From assembly GCA_902571335.1 (NCBI GenBank), contig CACGBT010000011.1, positions 1 through 52,574 of the forward strand: DNA of 52,574 nt, read 5' to 3'. The notes beneath the pieces are model-generated. The model was not told the DNA's origin and made no database searches. It saw only the letters and a program-made list of their open reading frames with translations. A program made the translations under genes and the position numbers. This DNA comes from an uncultured Prochlorococcus sp. GTDB taxonomy: Bacteria; Cyanobacteriota; Cyanobacteriia; PCC-6307; Cyanobiaceae. Below, in pieces: positions 1 through 8,390 of the stretch (position 1 is its first letter; every line of letters starts with the position of its first letter).

Positions 1-1
1 A

Positions 2-850
2 ATAGCATCTTTTTACCTCGATCCATATTCTCGTCCGGAATCAAAGAGAGGAGGTGCTTGGATGGATGAATGCTTGAATAAAAATAATGTTGGCAAAAAG
101 ACCCTCCCTGTAGCTTATCTTGTTTGTAATCAGACCCCACCATCAAAAGATAAACCTAGTTTGATGAGTTTTGATGAAGTTCAAACACTGTTCCATGAAT
201 TTGGCCATGGTCTTCAACACATGCTTACCACTGTAGATCTTCCTCAAGCAGCTGGTATCAATAATGTTGAATGGGATGCAGTCGAACTTCCAAGTCAATT
301 TATGGAAAACTGGTGTTTCCATAAAAATACACTCTTGAATATTGCTAAGCACTATAGAACAGGAGAAAAACTTTCCGATGAAAATTTTGAAAAGCTTCTA
401 AAGAATAGAACTTTTAATTGTGGTATGGCTACTCTTAGACAACTGCATTTTGCAATTACTGACCTCAGATTACACAGTAATATTGATAAAAACGAAGGTA
501 AAACAGCTGATGAATTAAGAAGAGAAATTGCAAAACAAACTACCGTTATTGCTCCAATTCCAGAGGATCAATTTCTTTGTTGTTTTAGCCATATATTTGC
601 AGGCGGATATTCTGCAGGATATTACTCTTATAAATGGGCTGAGGTTCTAAGTGCCGATGCTTTTTCTATGTTCGAAGAAGCTGATTTAGAAAACACTGAA
701 GATTTAAAGTTTATAGGTAAGAAATTTAAAGATACTATACTTAGCTTAGGGGGCAGCTTGCCACCACTAGACATATTCAAACTATTCAGGGGAAGAGAGC
801 CAAAAACAGATTCCTTAATAAGACACTTGGGGCTATCTGGATCTACATAG
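2..850 (+). CDS. prlC: M3 family oligopeptidase (oligopeptidase A-like), 3' part
   Basis: C-terminal part of a zinc metallopeptidase of the M3 (thimet oligopeptidase / oligopeptidase A) family, which degrades short peptides in the cytosol. The open frame runs in from the window edge, so the start is missing. An internal ATG at 62 is not the true start, because family-like sequence (FYLDPYSRP, then RGGAW) lies before it. The zinc-binding HEFGH motif is seen at about 188-220, and further on a glycine/tyrosine-rich block (AGGYSAGYYSY) typical of the M3 substrate-binding region. It ends LSGST with TAG at 848-850, and its last 8 bases overlap the 3' end of the convergent hydrolase gene. The family call is secure; the exact subfamily name is inferred. 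Confidence 0.9.
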   Translation: MASFYLDPYSRPESKRGGAWMDECLNKNNVGKKTLPVAYLVCNQTPPSKDKPSLMSFDEVQTLFHEFGHGLQHMLTTVDLPQAAGINNVEWDAVELPSQFMENWCFHKNTLLNIAKHYRTGEKLSDENFEKLLKNRTFNCGMATLRQLHFAITDLRLHSNIDKNEGKTADELRREIAKQTTVIAPIPEDQFLCCFSHIFAGGYSAGYYSYKWAEVLSADAFSMFEEADLENTEDLKFIGKKFKDTILSLGGSLPPLDIFKLFRGREPKTDSLIRHLGLSGST

Positions 851-1436
851 TAATTACACTTATTATTTTATCTACCACATATTTATTTCTCACTAGATTT
901 CTATGCTTGTATACTTTTACTGATATTTTTTTCCCAAAATTTAAATTAGTCCACCAACCAGGGAAAACCATGAGATCCCAAAAAGTAAAGAAATTTATAC
1001 ATTCGATATCATTAAGAAAAAAATCATTCTTTGCCAGTTCTCTCAAAAGATTACTGTTTATTTTCATTTCTGATATTCCTCTAAAAGGGTATTTAGGTAC
1101 TATTTGAGCTATCAATGTTCCTTTGTGAGGGGAACCTATAGATATAAATCTTCTTGTTCTTTTATAACCATTAAGTTTTTGAATCCAATACCTACCAATT
1201 ATTCCCCCCATTGAGAATCCCAAAATATCTAATTCTTTTTCTAAACCATATTTCTCTAAAATTAATTTGTTTAATATATTAGTCAAATCAATAATTGAAG
1301 TCATTCCATATGAATGCTTAAGAGTTGGGGCAAAATATTCAATGCCAATATCATCAAGTTTTGAGGTAATAGATGAAAAAATACTTGAAGTATTCCAAAG
1401 ACCATGAATCAATATAATGGGATTTCTTTTTTCCAA
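843..1436 (-). CDS. Alpha/beta hydrolase, lipase/esterase-like
   Basis: A 197-residue alpha/beta-hydrolase fold protein. Seen: an N-terminal strand and oxyanion-hole motif (IILIHGLWN, residues 7-15) and a nucleophile elbow GFSMGG at about residue 73, as in PGAP1-like and class 2 lipases. A possible catalytic His lies near the C-terminus (YKHRNLV). The only start that keeps the first strand is TTG at 1434-1436. It overlaps the convergent peptidase gene by 8 bases and begins 5 bases after folB, so it is probably the last gene of the tamB-proA-folB minus-strand run. The substrate cannot be told from the sequence. Confidence 0.8.
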   Translation of the reverse strand: MEKRNPIILIHGLWNTSSIFSSITSKLDDIGIEYFAPTLKHSYGMTSIIDLTNILNKLILEKYGLEKELDILGFSMGGIIGRYWIQKLNGYKRTRRFISIGSPHKGTLIAQIVPKYPFRGISEMKINSNLLRELAKNDFFLNDIECINFFTFWDLMVFPGWWTNLNFGKKISVKVYKHRNLVRNKYVVDKIISVITM

Positions 1437-1441
1437 TACTT

Positions 1442-1804
1442 TTAATTATTTTCAAGAACTCTTACTATTGACACCTTCCCATCGAAACCTGTAATTGGAG
1501 GATTGCATTTTGTCAAAATAATTTTAATTTTAGAAAGTTTAAATTCCTGATCAATGATTTCTAAGATTGCGTTTGAATATTTTTCGATTGTAAAACAATA
1601 TATTTTCTTTGATTGATCTTTTAAGATTTGAACTAATTTTGAATAGTCAACTGTTTTTTTTATATCATCATTAAGAGTACACCTTTCAAAATCAGTCCAC
1701 AAAAGTATATCCAAAATAAATAGTTGACCTAATTCCCTCTCCTCATCAAGAACACCAACCCTAGCCCAAAGTTTAATATTCTCAATTTTTAAAAAAGTTT
1801 CCAT
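1442..1804 (-). CDS. folB: Dihydroneopterin aldolase
   Basis: A 120-residue protein of the FolB family, which converts 7,8-dihydroneopterin to 6-hydroxymethyl-7,8-dihydropterin and glycolaldehyde in folate synthesis. Seen: the N-terminal strand with ARVGVLDEERELGQ, which contains the conserved Glu of the pterin pocket; TVDYSKLVQIL; and a C-terminal I-LTKCNPPITGFDG segment with the Lys-x-x-Pro pattern of the active site. The length is normal for the family. It lies 11 bases downstream of proA, in the same direction, and is probably co-transcribed with it. Confidence 0.9.
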   Translation of the reverse strand: METFLKIENIKLWARVGVLDEERELGQLFILDILLWTDFERCTLNDDIKKTVDYSKLVQILKDQSKKIYCFTIEKYSNAILEIIDQEFKLSKIKIILTKCNPPITGFDGKVSIVRVLENN

Positions 1805-1815
1805 CTTTAAAAGTT

Positions 1816-3126
1816 TTAAAGATCTTTATGTGTGTAAATAGCCTTTCCGGATGAAAAATCATCGACTATATTCCCATCGCCTTTTAAAAAATATTTATAA
1901 GTTACTAAACCTTCTAGACCTACAGGTCCCCTTGGTGGAAGAGTTTGAGTAGATATCCCAACTTCAGCTCCGAATCCGTATCTAAAGCCATCGGCAAACC
2001 TCGTAGAGCAATTATGAAAAACACCTGCACTATCAACTATATTCATAAATTTATTGGCAGTATTTGAATTTTCCGTAATTATTCCATCAGTGTGTTTGGA
2101 ACTATATTTTTGAATATGACTGATTGCCTCATCAAGATCATCAACAATTTTTATAGATAAGATTAAATCCAAATATTCAGTTTGCCAGTCTTCTAGACTA
2201 GCCTCAAATTTCACCCCTAATTGAACTGATTTTTTATCTCCGATTAATTTAACATCATTAGAATTAAATAATGGTATTGCCTTTTCAAGAAAAACTGATG
2301 CAATATCTTTATGAACTAATAAAGTTTCAATAGCATTACATGCCGCAGGATATTGAATTTTACTGTCAAGAGCAACTGATAAAGCCATTTCAATATTTGC
2401 ATCATTGTCTATAAACAAATGACAAATTCCATCAGCATGACCTAGCACAGGAATTCTTGTATTTTCTTGAATGAATTTAACTAATTCATTACTTCCTCTA
2501 GGAATTATTAGATTGATATAGTTCTCAAGATTTAACATAGACATACTATCTTTTCTACTTGTAAGTAAGCATATTGCATTTTTATCAAGACCTGATTCAT
2601 ATAATCCCTGTTGTAAAGCATTGACTATTGCAGTGTTTGTTAAATTAGCTTCACTACCGCCCTTTAGCATTACTCCATTACCTGATCTTATTGCTAGAGA
2701 ACTAATCTGCATAACAGCATCAGGTCTAGATTCAAAAATAACCCCTATAACTCCTATAGGAACAGTTTTTCTTTCAAGGATCAGTCCTTTGGAAAGCTCT
2801 CTTTTTATTTGAACTTGATTTACTGGATCAGCCAAATCTCCAACTTTTCTTACCCCATCAATACCTGAATTTAATTTTTCTTTTGATAATTTTAATCTAG
2901 AGAGTAAAGCCTTTGAAATTCCTTTCTTTTCTGCTCTTTTATAGTCTTCGCTATTAGCCTCTAATATTTCTTTAGTATTTTTTTCTAAATAATCAGCCAT
3001 AAAATTTAAGGCTTTAATTCTATTTTGATTTTCAGTCTGACTTATTTTAATTGATGCCAAGCGAACTTGATCAGCTTTTTCTAAAAGATCATTACCTGGT
3101 TGAGGTACTTCAAAGATATTGGCCAT
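1816..3126 (-). CDS. proA: Gamma-glutamyl phosphate reductase
   Basis: A 436-residue NADPH-dependent reductase of the aldehyde-dehydrogenase superfamily. It converts gamma-glutamyl phosphate to glutamate semialdehyde, the second step of proline synthesis. Seen: VPIGVIGVIFESRPDA in the N-terminal nucleotide-binding half, NGVMLKGGSEA, IIPRGSNELV, and the catalytic-cysteine region PAACNAIETLLVH at about residue 270. The C-terminal block (RYGFGAEVGIST, RGPVGLEGLVTYKY) is diagnostic of ProA. ATG start, full family length. It is upstream of folB; a 66-base gap separates it from the tamB-like gene. Confidence 0.96.
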   Translation of the reverse strand: MANIFEVPQPGNDLLEKADQVRLASIKISQTENQNRIKALNFMADYLEKNTKEILEANSEDYKRAEKKGISKALLSRLKLSKEKLNSGIDGVRKVGDLADPVNQVQIKRELSKGLILERKTVPIGVIGVIFESRPDAVMQISSLAIRSGNGVMLKGGSEANLTNTAIVNALQQGLYESGLDKNAICLLTSRKDSMSMLNLENYINLIIPRGSNELVKFIQENTRIPVLGHADGICHLFIDNDANIEMALSVALDSKIQYPAACNAIETLLVHKDIASVFLEKAIPLFNSNDVKLIGDKKSVQLGVKFEASLEDWQTEYLDLILSIKIVDDLDEAISHIQKYSSKHTDGIITENSNTANKFMNIVDSAGVFHNCSTRFADGFRYGFGAEVGISTQTLPPRGPVGLEGLVTYKYFLKGDGNIVDDFSSGKAIYTHKDL

Positions 3127-3192
3127 AATATTTTTTAGTTAATGTAATAATAATTCAAATTAACGATTCTTTAAACTAACTTTCTTTGCGGC

Positions 3193-6100
3193 TTAATATC
3201 TAAAAAATAATTGAACTTGACTTTTCCATTCCCTATTGGAATCATAAGAACCCAATAATTCTAAGTTTGGATTGGCTTGAAAAGTCAAAATTCCTGTAGA
3301 TGAAAGGTCATCTCTACCTGGAACGGTTTGAAAGGCAAAATTTATTTTATCAGTAATATCAAGACCTATTTCAGTTACCCAAGCTTGAGAAGAAAATTCA
3401 TCGTTAGAAGATGATTGCACATCATTTTCTATATCTAAATTTTCATTGGAAAAAATATTATTTAAAGAATCATTATTTTGTATTAGCGCTGGGTATAAAG
3501 ATAACTGAAATCTTTCACTAAAAGCATCTGCATTATTAAGTTGAGAAATAAATGCTCTATTTATTAAATTTGCAGAGTTGCCTCCAATCAAACCAATTAT
3601 TTGTGATCTGTTATAACTTGGCGTACTTCTTAGTTGGATTCTTTTATTTTCATCTTCAAAAGATAATTGATCTAAAAATCCTTCATAAGAAGCTTCAATT
3701 TTGATAAGCCTTGAATTGCCAATCCCAAATGATCCAAAACCACTTGAAGACTCATTTGCATTAAGATCACTTGAGATATTTGAATCCCGATTATTTTCAC
3801 TTATAGGTATTATTGAATCTGGAACTTTACTAACTAGTGAAAAATTAATAAATGGAACTACACCACTTCTTGATGCAAATAAAATATAATTATCTTTACT
3901 TTTATCAAGTTTAAAAGGAGTTGTATAAAGGTTTGCACTGCCTTTTTCAAGATAAATAAGACCTCTAGCATTTAAATCTTTTCCTACCGTACCATTTATA
4001 TTAAGATCTAATTTGGTATCTAAATTAGCTTGTACTATCTCTGAATATTGAAGTTTAAAATCTGGTCCAAGTTTTAATTTAAAATTATTAAAACTTAAAT
4101 TATCAAGATAATTTGGTAAGGTTTCCCCTAAAAGAACTGAATTCAGAATTGTTTCATTTGAAATTATTTCAATATTCTTATTTTTTTTCCAAAAGAGTTC
4201 TGGCCAATTTTTTTTATCTTCTTTATTTTCAATATTTTTATCAATTTTATTAATTTGGTTGGTGTTGTTAAAATTAATAAATCCATTATTCAGAGATAGG
4301 TTACCTTCTAAAACAGGATTTTCAAATGATCCAGTTAAGTCTATATCTGAGTCTATTAAAAAATTATAATTATCTGTTTTTATAGAAAATTTATTAGTTA
4401 TAAAATTAATTTCTGAATTTCCAAGATCATTCTTACTATAAAAAGGCAAAGAACCTCTTATAAAAATATTCCCTGAGCCCTCAGCTTTTGCTCTTAGATT
4501 TTTTATCTCTAAATAATCAAAATCAAAAATTATCAAACTATTAATTTCCTTTATTATATTATTATAAAAATCAATTTCCGAATCTTTAATTACGACAAAT
4601 CCATTTAGTATCGGCTTATTTAGAGTTCCTTTTATTATCATTCTAAGATTCACTTTGCCTTCTTTAAAGGTAAACAATTCATCTGCAAAAATATCTATTA
4701 ACTCAATAAATTTTCCATTCCCGATCAATCTTAGATCTAAGTTATCTGATTTATTTATAGGTATTGAGCCTGAAATATTAATTGGGATTTCAGAGTCATT
4801 TAGTAGCAGAGAAAAATCAACATCAAAAATAGAATTATTAAATTCAACTAGTCCTTTTTCAAATATAATAATGTTGTTTTTTATTGATGAACTATTAGAA
4901 GAAATTTCACTTGAGAAAGATTTCATATCAAGATCATAAAATAAATTCATATCCAACCCTCCAAGAAAATCTTTTGGTTCATTTAAAAAGATATTTGCAA
5001 CATTTAATGGTAATTTTTCAATTCTTAAGTAACCCTTTCCTTTTAATAATCCACCTTCCAAATTAATAGAAAATTCCTCTTTATTATTGTTGTAATTATC
5101 TCTAGAGACATCAAGATAGCCATTTAAAATTGCCTTTATTTTGTAATTGACTGGACTATCGCCCTGAATAGTTAGTGCCCCATTGTATCTACTTCTAAAT
5201 TTACTTAAATATTTTTGCAAATTAAATTTATCCTCTTGCTCATTACTATTTTCAATAAAGTTATTTATAAAATCCATCCTCTCTTTAAAAGATTTATTAT
5301 CTTTATTTATTTCCAAATCATCTAAAAGATTAGATTTACTTATCAAAAAATCTTTTTTATCATCAAAATTAAAAATATCAATAGCCGTATAGATAGTCCA
5401 ACTTGTACTTATATTGGTGAATTGCGAACTAATTAAATTATTTTTTTTGGAATCATATTCGACTTCAATTATTCCTCCATCGATTGGATACAATGAAGTG
5501 TTTACATAATAAGAATTATTTTTGAAGCTGAAATCAAATAATGAGTTTGCTAACTTAATATTTCTATATCTACCTAAACTCCATGCAAGACGCCCATCAA
5601 GATATGACTGGTCTGAAGATATTGACCCTGAACCATTAATAATTCCGTTAATTCTATCGAATTGATTTTTGCTTATAGATAATTCAAGTTCATCAAGAGG
5701 AAAATTATCAGCTCTCCAATTAAAACTATTATCCTCTTTGACTATCCCTATACTCCCTTTTTTTGAATTAAAAACTCTTACAAAATTTAAGTTATCTAGT
5801 TTAAGATCAGAATCAAACTTTACTGATAGAAATGAAGGTATTGGAGAATATCTATTTTTCATATTTAGCAAAAATTCATTATTATCATTTTTTATATCTC
5901 CCTCCCATATTTCTCTAATGCGGATGCCTTTGTAGTGCGGATAATCAACATTAAAGTTTATTGAAATATCAGGATCACTAATTTTTCCTTTTAATTTTCC
6001 TTTAGCAGTAATAAAGCCTCTTATATCATTCTTTCTGAAAATATTAAGATTAGATAATTGAGTTCTATTTATTCTAAAACTAGAATCTATAGCACCAAAA

Positions 6101-7152
6101 TTAATACCTCTTCTATCAAACCAATAAGGAATATTACCTGATAATTTTATATCTGGATTCAGACTATTAATGTATCCAATACTTCCTTTAAGATCAATAT
6201 TATTAGAACTTTTATTTAAAGGGACATTAAGAATAAAATTTGAAGTCAAAGTTCCATAATTTAAATTTTCTGAATTTCCAATTAAATTATTATCTTTACA
6301 AAAAAAACTAGTTAAATCTGAATTTATATTCTCTGAAAAAGTATCAGGTTTTATTTTTAAATTAGTAAAAGAAAATCTTCCTTGGCAAAATGTTTCAGTT
6401 GGTAATTTTTGAAATTTAAAGTTAGATTTAAAATTCCCTTTTTTGAAACTAATTTTTCTGTTTCCAATAATATATTCAGTATTCTCAAGCTCTAAACCTC
6501 TAGAAAATAAATCCAACATTAAAAAGTCTTGTTTTAACTTTGTATTAAATTTAAATTTTAAAAATCCTTTTTCATCAAAATTTGATTTTACATTTGCAAT
6601 TATTTGTCTATTACTTGACTTGTAGATAACATTACCTTTTACTTTCGTTTTTAATCCTGTATTTTTAAACTTCAGAATTGAATATTTATTAAAGTTAAAA
6701 TTTAATTCATACTTTGAGTTTGATCTTTTTGTAGCTCGAGTATTTTTATATGATTCGTCTATTTTGAAAAAATCTCTGTCTATATTAATTTCAGTTTGCT
6801 CAGGTCTTATTTTTATTATCCATTTTTGTTTTAAAAAAGATCTTAAAGGCAAAATACCAACATATACTTTCTTAGCTGTAATTCCAGAATCTATGTTTTT
6901 TTTGTCAATAATTTTTGAATTCCCTAGATAAAAACCAAAAAATCTAATGCCGGAATAATCACCTAAAGAAACCTTTTTATTTATTAAATTCTCAACTCTA
7001 TCTTCAAGATCTGATTTCCTAGAATTATAGCTATCTCTTAAAAAATTATTTAATAAAAAGGTGCTTAAAAACCCTGAGGACAAAATTATTCCTAATAATA
7101 GAATTTTTGTATTTAAATTTAGAGATCTAAATTTTTTCAAGTTAGAACCCAA
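3193..7152 (-). CDS. tamB: TamB-like (DUF490) envelope lipid-transport / assembly protein
   Basis: A 1319-residue protein and the largest gene here. Seen: one N-terminal membrane anchor (residues about 16-38: ILLLGIILSSGFLSTFLL), then about 1,100 residues of short beta-strand repeats rich in Asn, Ser, Ile and Phe. The C-terminal domain carries a GLIYLEKGSANLYTTPFKL stretch typical of DUF490/TamB, and the protein ends in aromatic Phe-Phe-Arg-Tyr. The TamB/AsmA-like superfamily forms a beta-taco groove across the periplasm. Roles in outer-membrane protein assembly and phospholipid transport are known in other bacteria and inferred here. TTG start at 7150-7152; no in-frame ATG lies before the membrane segment. 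It diverges from the Ycf51-like gene across 51 bases. Confidence 0.85.
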   Translation of the reverse strand: MGSNLKKFRSLNLNTKILLLGIILSSGFLSTFLLNNFLRDSYNSRKSDLEDRVENLINKKVSLGDYSGIRFFGFYLGNSKIIDKKNIDSGITAKKVYVGILPLRSFLKQKWIIKIRPEQTEINIDRDFFKIDESYKNTRATKRSNSKYELNFNFNKYSILKFKNTGLKTKVKGNVIYKSSNRQIIANVKSNFDEKGFLKFKFNTKLKQDFLMLDLFSRGLELENTEYIIGNRKISFKKGNFKSNFKFQKLPTETFCQGRFSFTNLKIKPDTFSENINSDLTSFFCKDNNLIGNSENLNYGTLTSNFILNVPLNKSSNNIDLKGSIGYINSLNPDIKLSGNIPYWFDRRGINFGAIDSSFRINRTQLSNLNIFRKNDIRGFITAKGKLKGKISDPDISINFNVDYPHYKGIRIREIWEGDIKNDNNEFLLNMKNRYSPIPSFLSVKFDSDLKLDNLNFVRVFNSKKGSIGIVKEDNSFNWRADNFPLDELELSISKNQFDRINGIINGSGSISSDQSYLDGRLAWSLGRYRNIKLANSLFDFSFKNNSYYVNTSLYPIDGGIIEVEYDSKKNNLISSQFTNISTSWTIYTAIDIFNFDDKKDFLISKSNLLDDLEINKDNKSFKERMDFINNFIENSNEQEDKFNLQKYLSKFRSRYNGALTIQGDSPVNYKIKAILNGYLDVSRDNYNNNKEEFSINLEGGLLKGKGYLRIEKLPLNVANIFLNEPKDFLGGLDMNLFYDLDMKSFSSEISSNSSSIKNNIIIFEKGLVEFNNSIFDVDFSLLLNDSEIPINISGSIPINKSDNLDLRLIGNGKFIELIDIFADELFTFKEGKVNLRMIIKGTLNKPILNGFVVIKDSEIDFYNNIIKEINSLIIFDFDYLEIKNLRAKAEGSGNIFIRGSLPFYSKNDLGNSEINFITNKFSIKTDNYNFLIDSDIDLTGSFENPVLEGNLSLNNGFINFNNTNQINKIDKNIENKEDKKNWPELFWKKNKNIEIISNETILNSVLLGETLPNYLDNLSFNNFKLKLGPDFKLQYSEIVQANLDTKLDLNINGTVGKDLNARGLIYLEKGSANLYTTPFKLDKSKDNYILFASRSGVVPFINFSLVSKVPDSIIPISENNRDSNISSDLNANESSSGFGSFGIGNSRLIKIEASYEGFLDQLSFEDENKRIQLRSTPSYNRSQIIGLIGGNSANLINRAFISQLNNADAFSERFQLSLYPALIQNNDSLNNIFSNENLDIENDVQSSSNDEFSSQAWVTEIGLDITDKINFAFQTVPGRDDLSSTGILTFQANPNLELLGSYDSNREWKSQVQLFFRY

Positions 7153-7203
7153 AATAGAGTAGGCTTACAAAATATAAGAAATTAATTAGGTCAAAGCCAG
7201 TAA

Positions 7204-7647
7204 ATGTCTTTTTTTGAACTATTAGAGAACACACCCAAGATTTTTGGATACTTTGGAATATTCCTTTTTTTGTGCACCGTAGCAGCTTTTATATTTAATT
7301 TTGGTTTTAAATTTCGCATAATAGGAGCAACTATTTTCTCATTATTACTTTCTTTAAGTAGTTGGGCATTTATACAAAGTTATACTGAAAAAGTATTAAT
7401 AGAAGATGCAAAATATGTCCCAATTGTTTATGACAATGGGTTCGATTTGATTATTGCTAAAGCAGGTGATGACTTTCCAGAAGAGTCTATTGAACCAACT
7501 TTAGAACAATTATCGGAGAACCTAAGAAAAGGTAGTAGGTCTGGTGCCAACGTAAAAATTAAGATAAGGAAACTTGAAAAAATTTCAGATGGTGTTAGCA
7601 AACCAGTAGTAATAGGAGAAGTTCAAAAAAATGTAAAGATGAATTAG
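7204..7647 (+). CDS. ycf51: Ycf51-like (DUF2518) membrane protein
   Basis: A 147-residue protein with two membrane segments close together (residues about 12-33 and 38-56), followed by a soluble C-terminal half. The layout and the motifs VPIVYDNGFDLIIAKAG and VVIGEVQKNVK resemble the Ycf51/DUF2518 family, which is found in cyanobacteria and some algal plastids and has no established function. The assignment is from memory of the family pattern. The gene starts 51 bases from the divergent tamB-like gene and is followed after 10 bases by the next gene, so the two are probably co-transcribed. Confidence 0.65.
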   Translation: MSFFELLENTPKIFGYFGIFLFLCTVAAFIFNFGFKFRIIGATIFSLLLSLSSWAFIQSYTEKVLIEDAKYVPIVYDNGFDLIIAKAGDDFPEESIEPTLEQLSENLRKGSRSGANVKIKIRKLEKISDGVSKPVVIGEVQKNVKMN

Positions 7648-7657
7648 TCTCTAAAAA

Positions 7658-8065
7658 ATGAAAAGCAAAACCTTTTTAGATTTATTGCCAACTAACTTTA
7701 GACATGAAAAATCTTTTTTTATTCAAAATAATTTAACTAGCTTTGAAAAACTAAGTGATCTTTCAGACTTAGATATAAATAACATTCAAAGAAAATCTTC
7801 ACTATGTACATTAAATAATTTAAAAAAAATTAGAGCTATTGCTATTTTTAAAAAAGAAATTGATATTTCTCCACCGCAAGCATATTTACTTCTACATTGC
7901 GGTATTAGTTCTATTAAATCATTATCAATATCTACTCCTTACGAATTAGAACGCAAAATTGGTAGATTAGAAAGAAGTCTGAGAGTAAAAACTAATACAA
8001 AAATAACTTTAATTATCTTAAAAAAATGGATTATAAAAGCTAAGCAAATCTTCAAATCTATTTAA
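7658..8065 (+). CDS. DUF4332-like / helix-hairpin-helix-type protein of unknown function
   Basis: A 135-residue basic protein, soluble, with no signal peptide. Two similar halves are visible, each with the pattern hydrophobic-x-x-x-G-I/L-(T/S)-S-hydrophobic-x-x-L-S (NNLTSFEKLSDLS and HCGISSIKSLSIST). This resembles the tandem helix-hairpin-helix-like repeats of DUF4332 proteins. The C-terminus is rich in Lys and Ile. It follows the Ycf51-like gene by 10 bases, and probably shares its transcript. No enzymatic motif is seen. The DUF call is tentative; nucleic-acid binding would only be inferred from fold resemblance. Confidence 0.6.
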   Translation: MKSKTFLDLLPTNFRHEKSFFIQNNLTSFEKLSDLSDLDINNIQRKSSLCTLNNLKKIRAIAIFKKEIDISPPQAYLLLHCGISSIKSLSISTPYELERKIGRLERSLRVKTNTKITLIILKKWIIKAKQIFKSI

Positions 8066-8117
8066 AATCTTGGTTAAAAAAATTTTTTAATGTAGAATTT
8101 AGAAAAAGTTAGAAATA

Positions 8118-8384
8118 ATGAAATCTTTTTTATTTTTATTATTTTTGTTTTCCAACTCTTTATACCCTGTTTTTAGCCAATCGAACTTATTAGAAAGCGT
8201 AAAAAAGAATCCAGGCGAAGCTATAAATATTTGTAAAAAGTTTAGAGAGTTCAATTCAAAAGGAATTTCTGCTAGTTCTGACAAAGCTATAGAGTACGTT
8301 TCAAAAAAAAATAAGTTAACGCCTGTTAACGCAGAGATCTTTTCTATTTACGTAATAGGATTACACTGTCCAGATATTATCTAA
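8118..8384 (+). CDS. Small secreted protein of unknown function
   Basis: An 88-residue protein with a clear Sec-type signal peptide (Met-Lys-Ser, a Phe/Leu-rich core, then Ser-Gln-Ser near residue 22). The mature part is about 65 residues and has two cysteines (CKKF early, LHCPDII at the C-terminus), which could form a disulphide in the periplasm. The composition is ordinary for the genome, and the ATG start is well placed. It lies 6 bases before the CocE-type hydrolase gene and may share its transcript. I do not recognise a named family. The ISASSDKAIEY and YVIGLHCPD segments look like conserved picocyanobacterial motifs, but this cannot be checked here. Confidence 0.65.
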   Translation: MKSFLFLLFLFSNSLYPVFSQSNLLESVKKNPGEAINICKKFREFNSKGISASSDKAIEYVSKKNKLTPVNAEIFSIYVIGLHCPDII

Positions 8385-8390
8385 AGCTTA

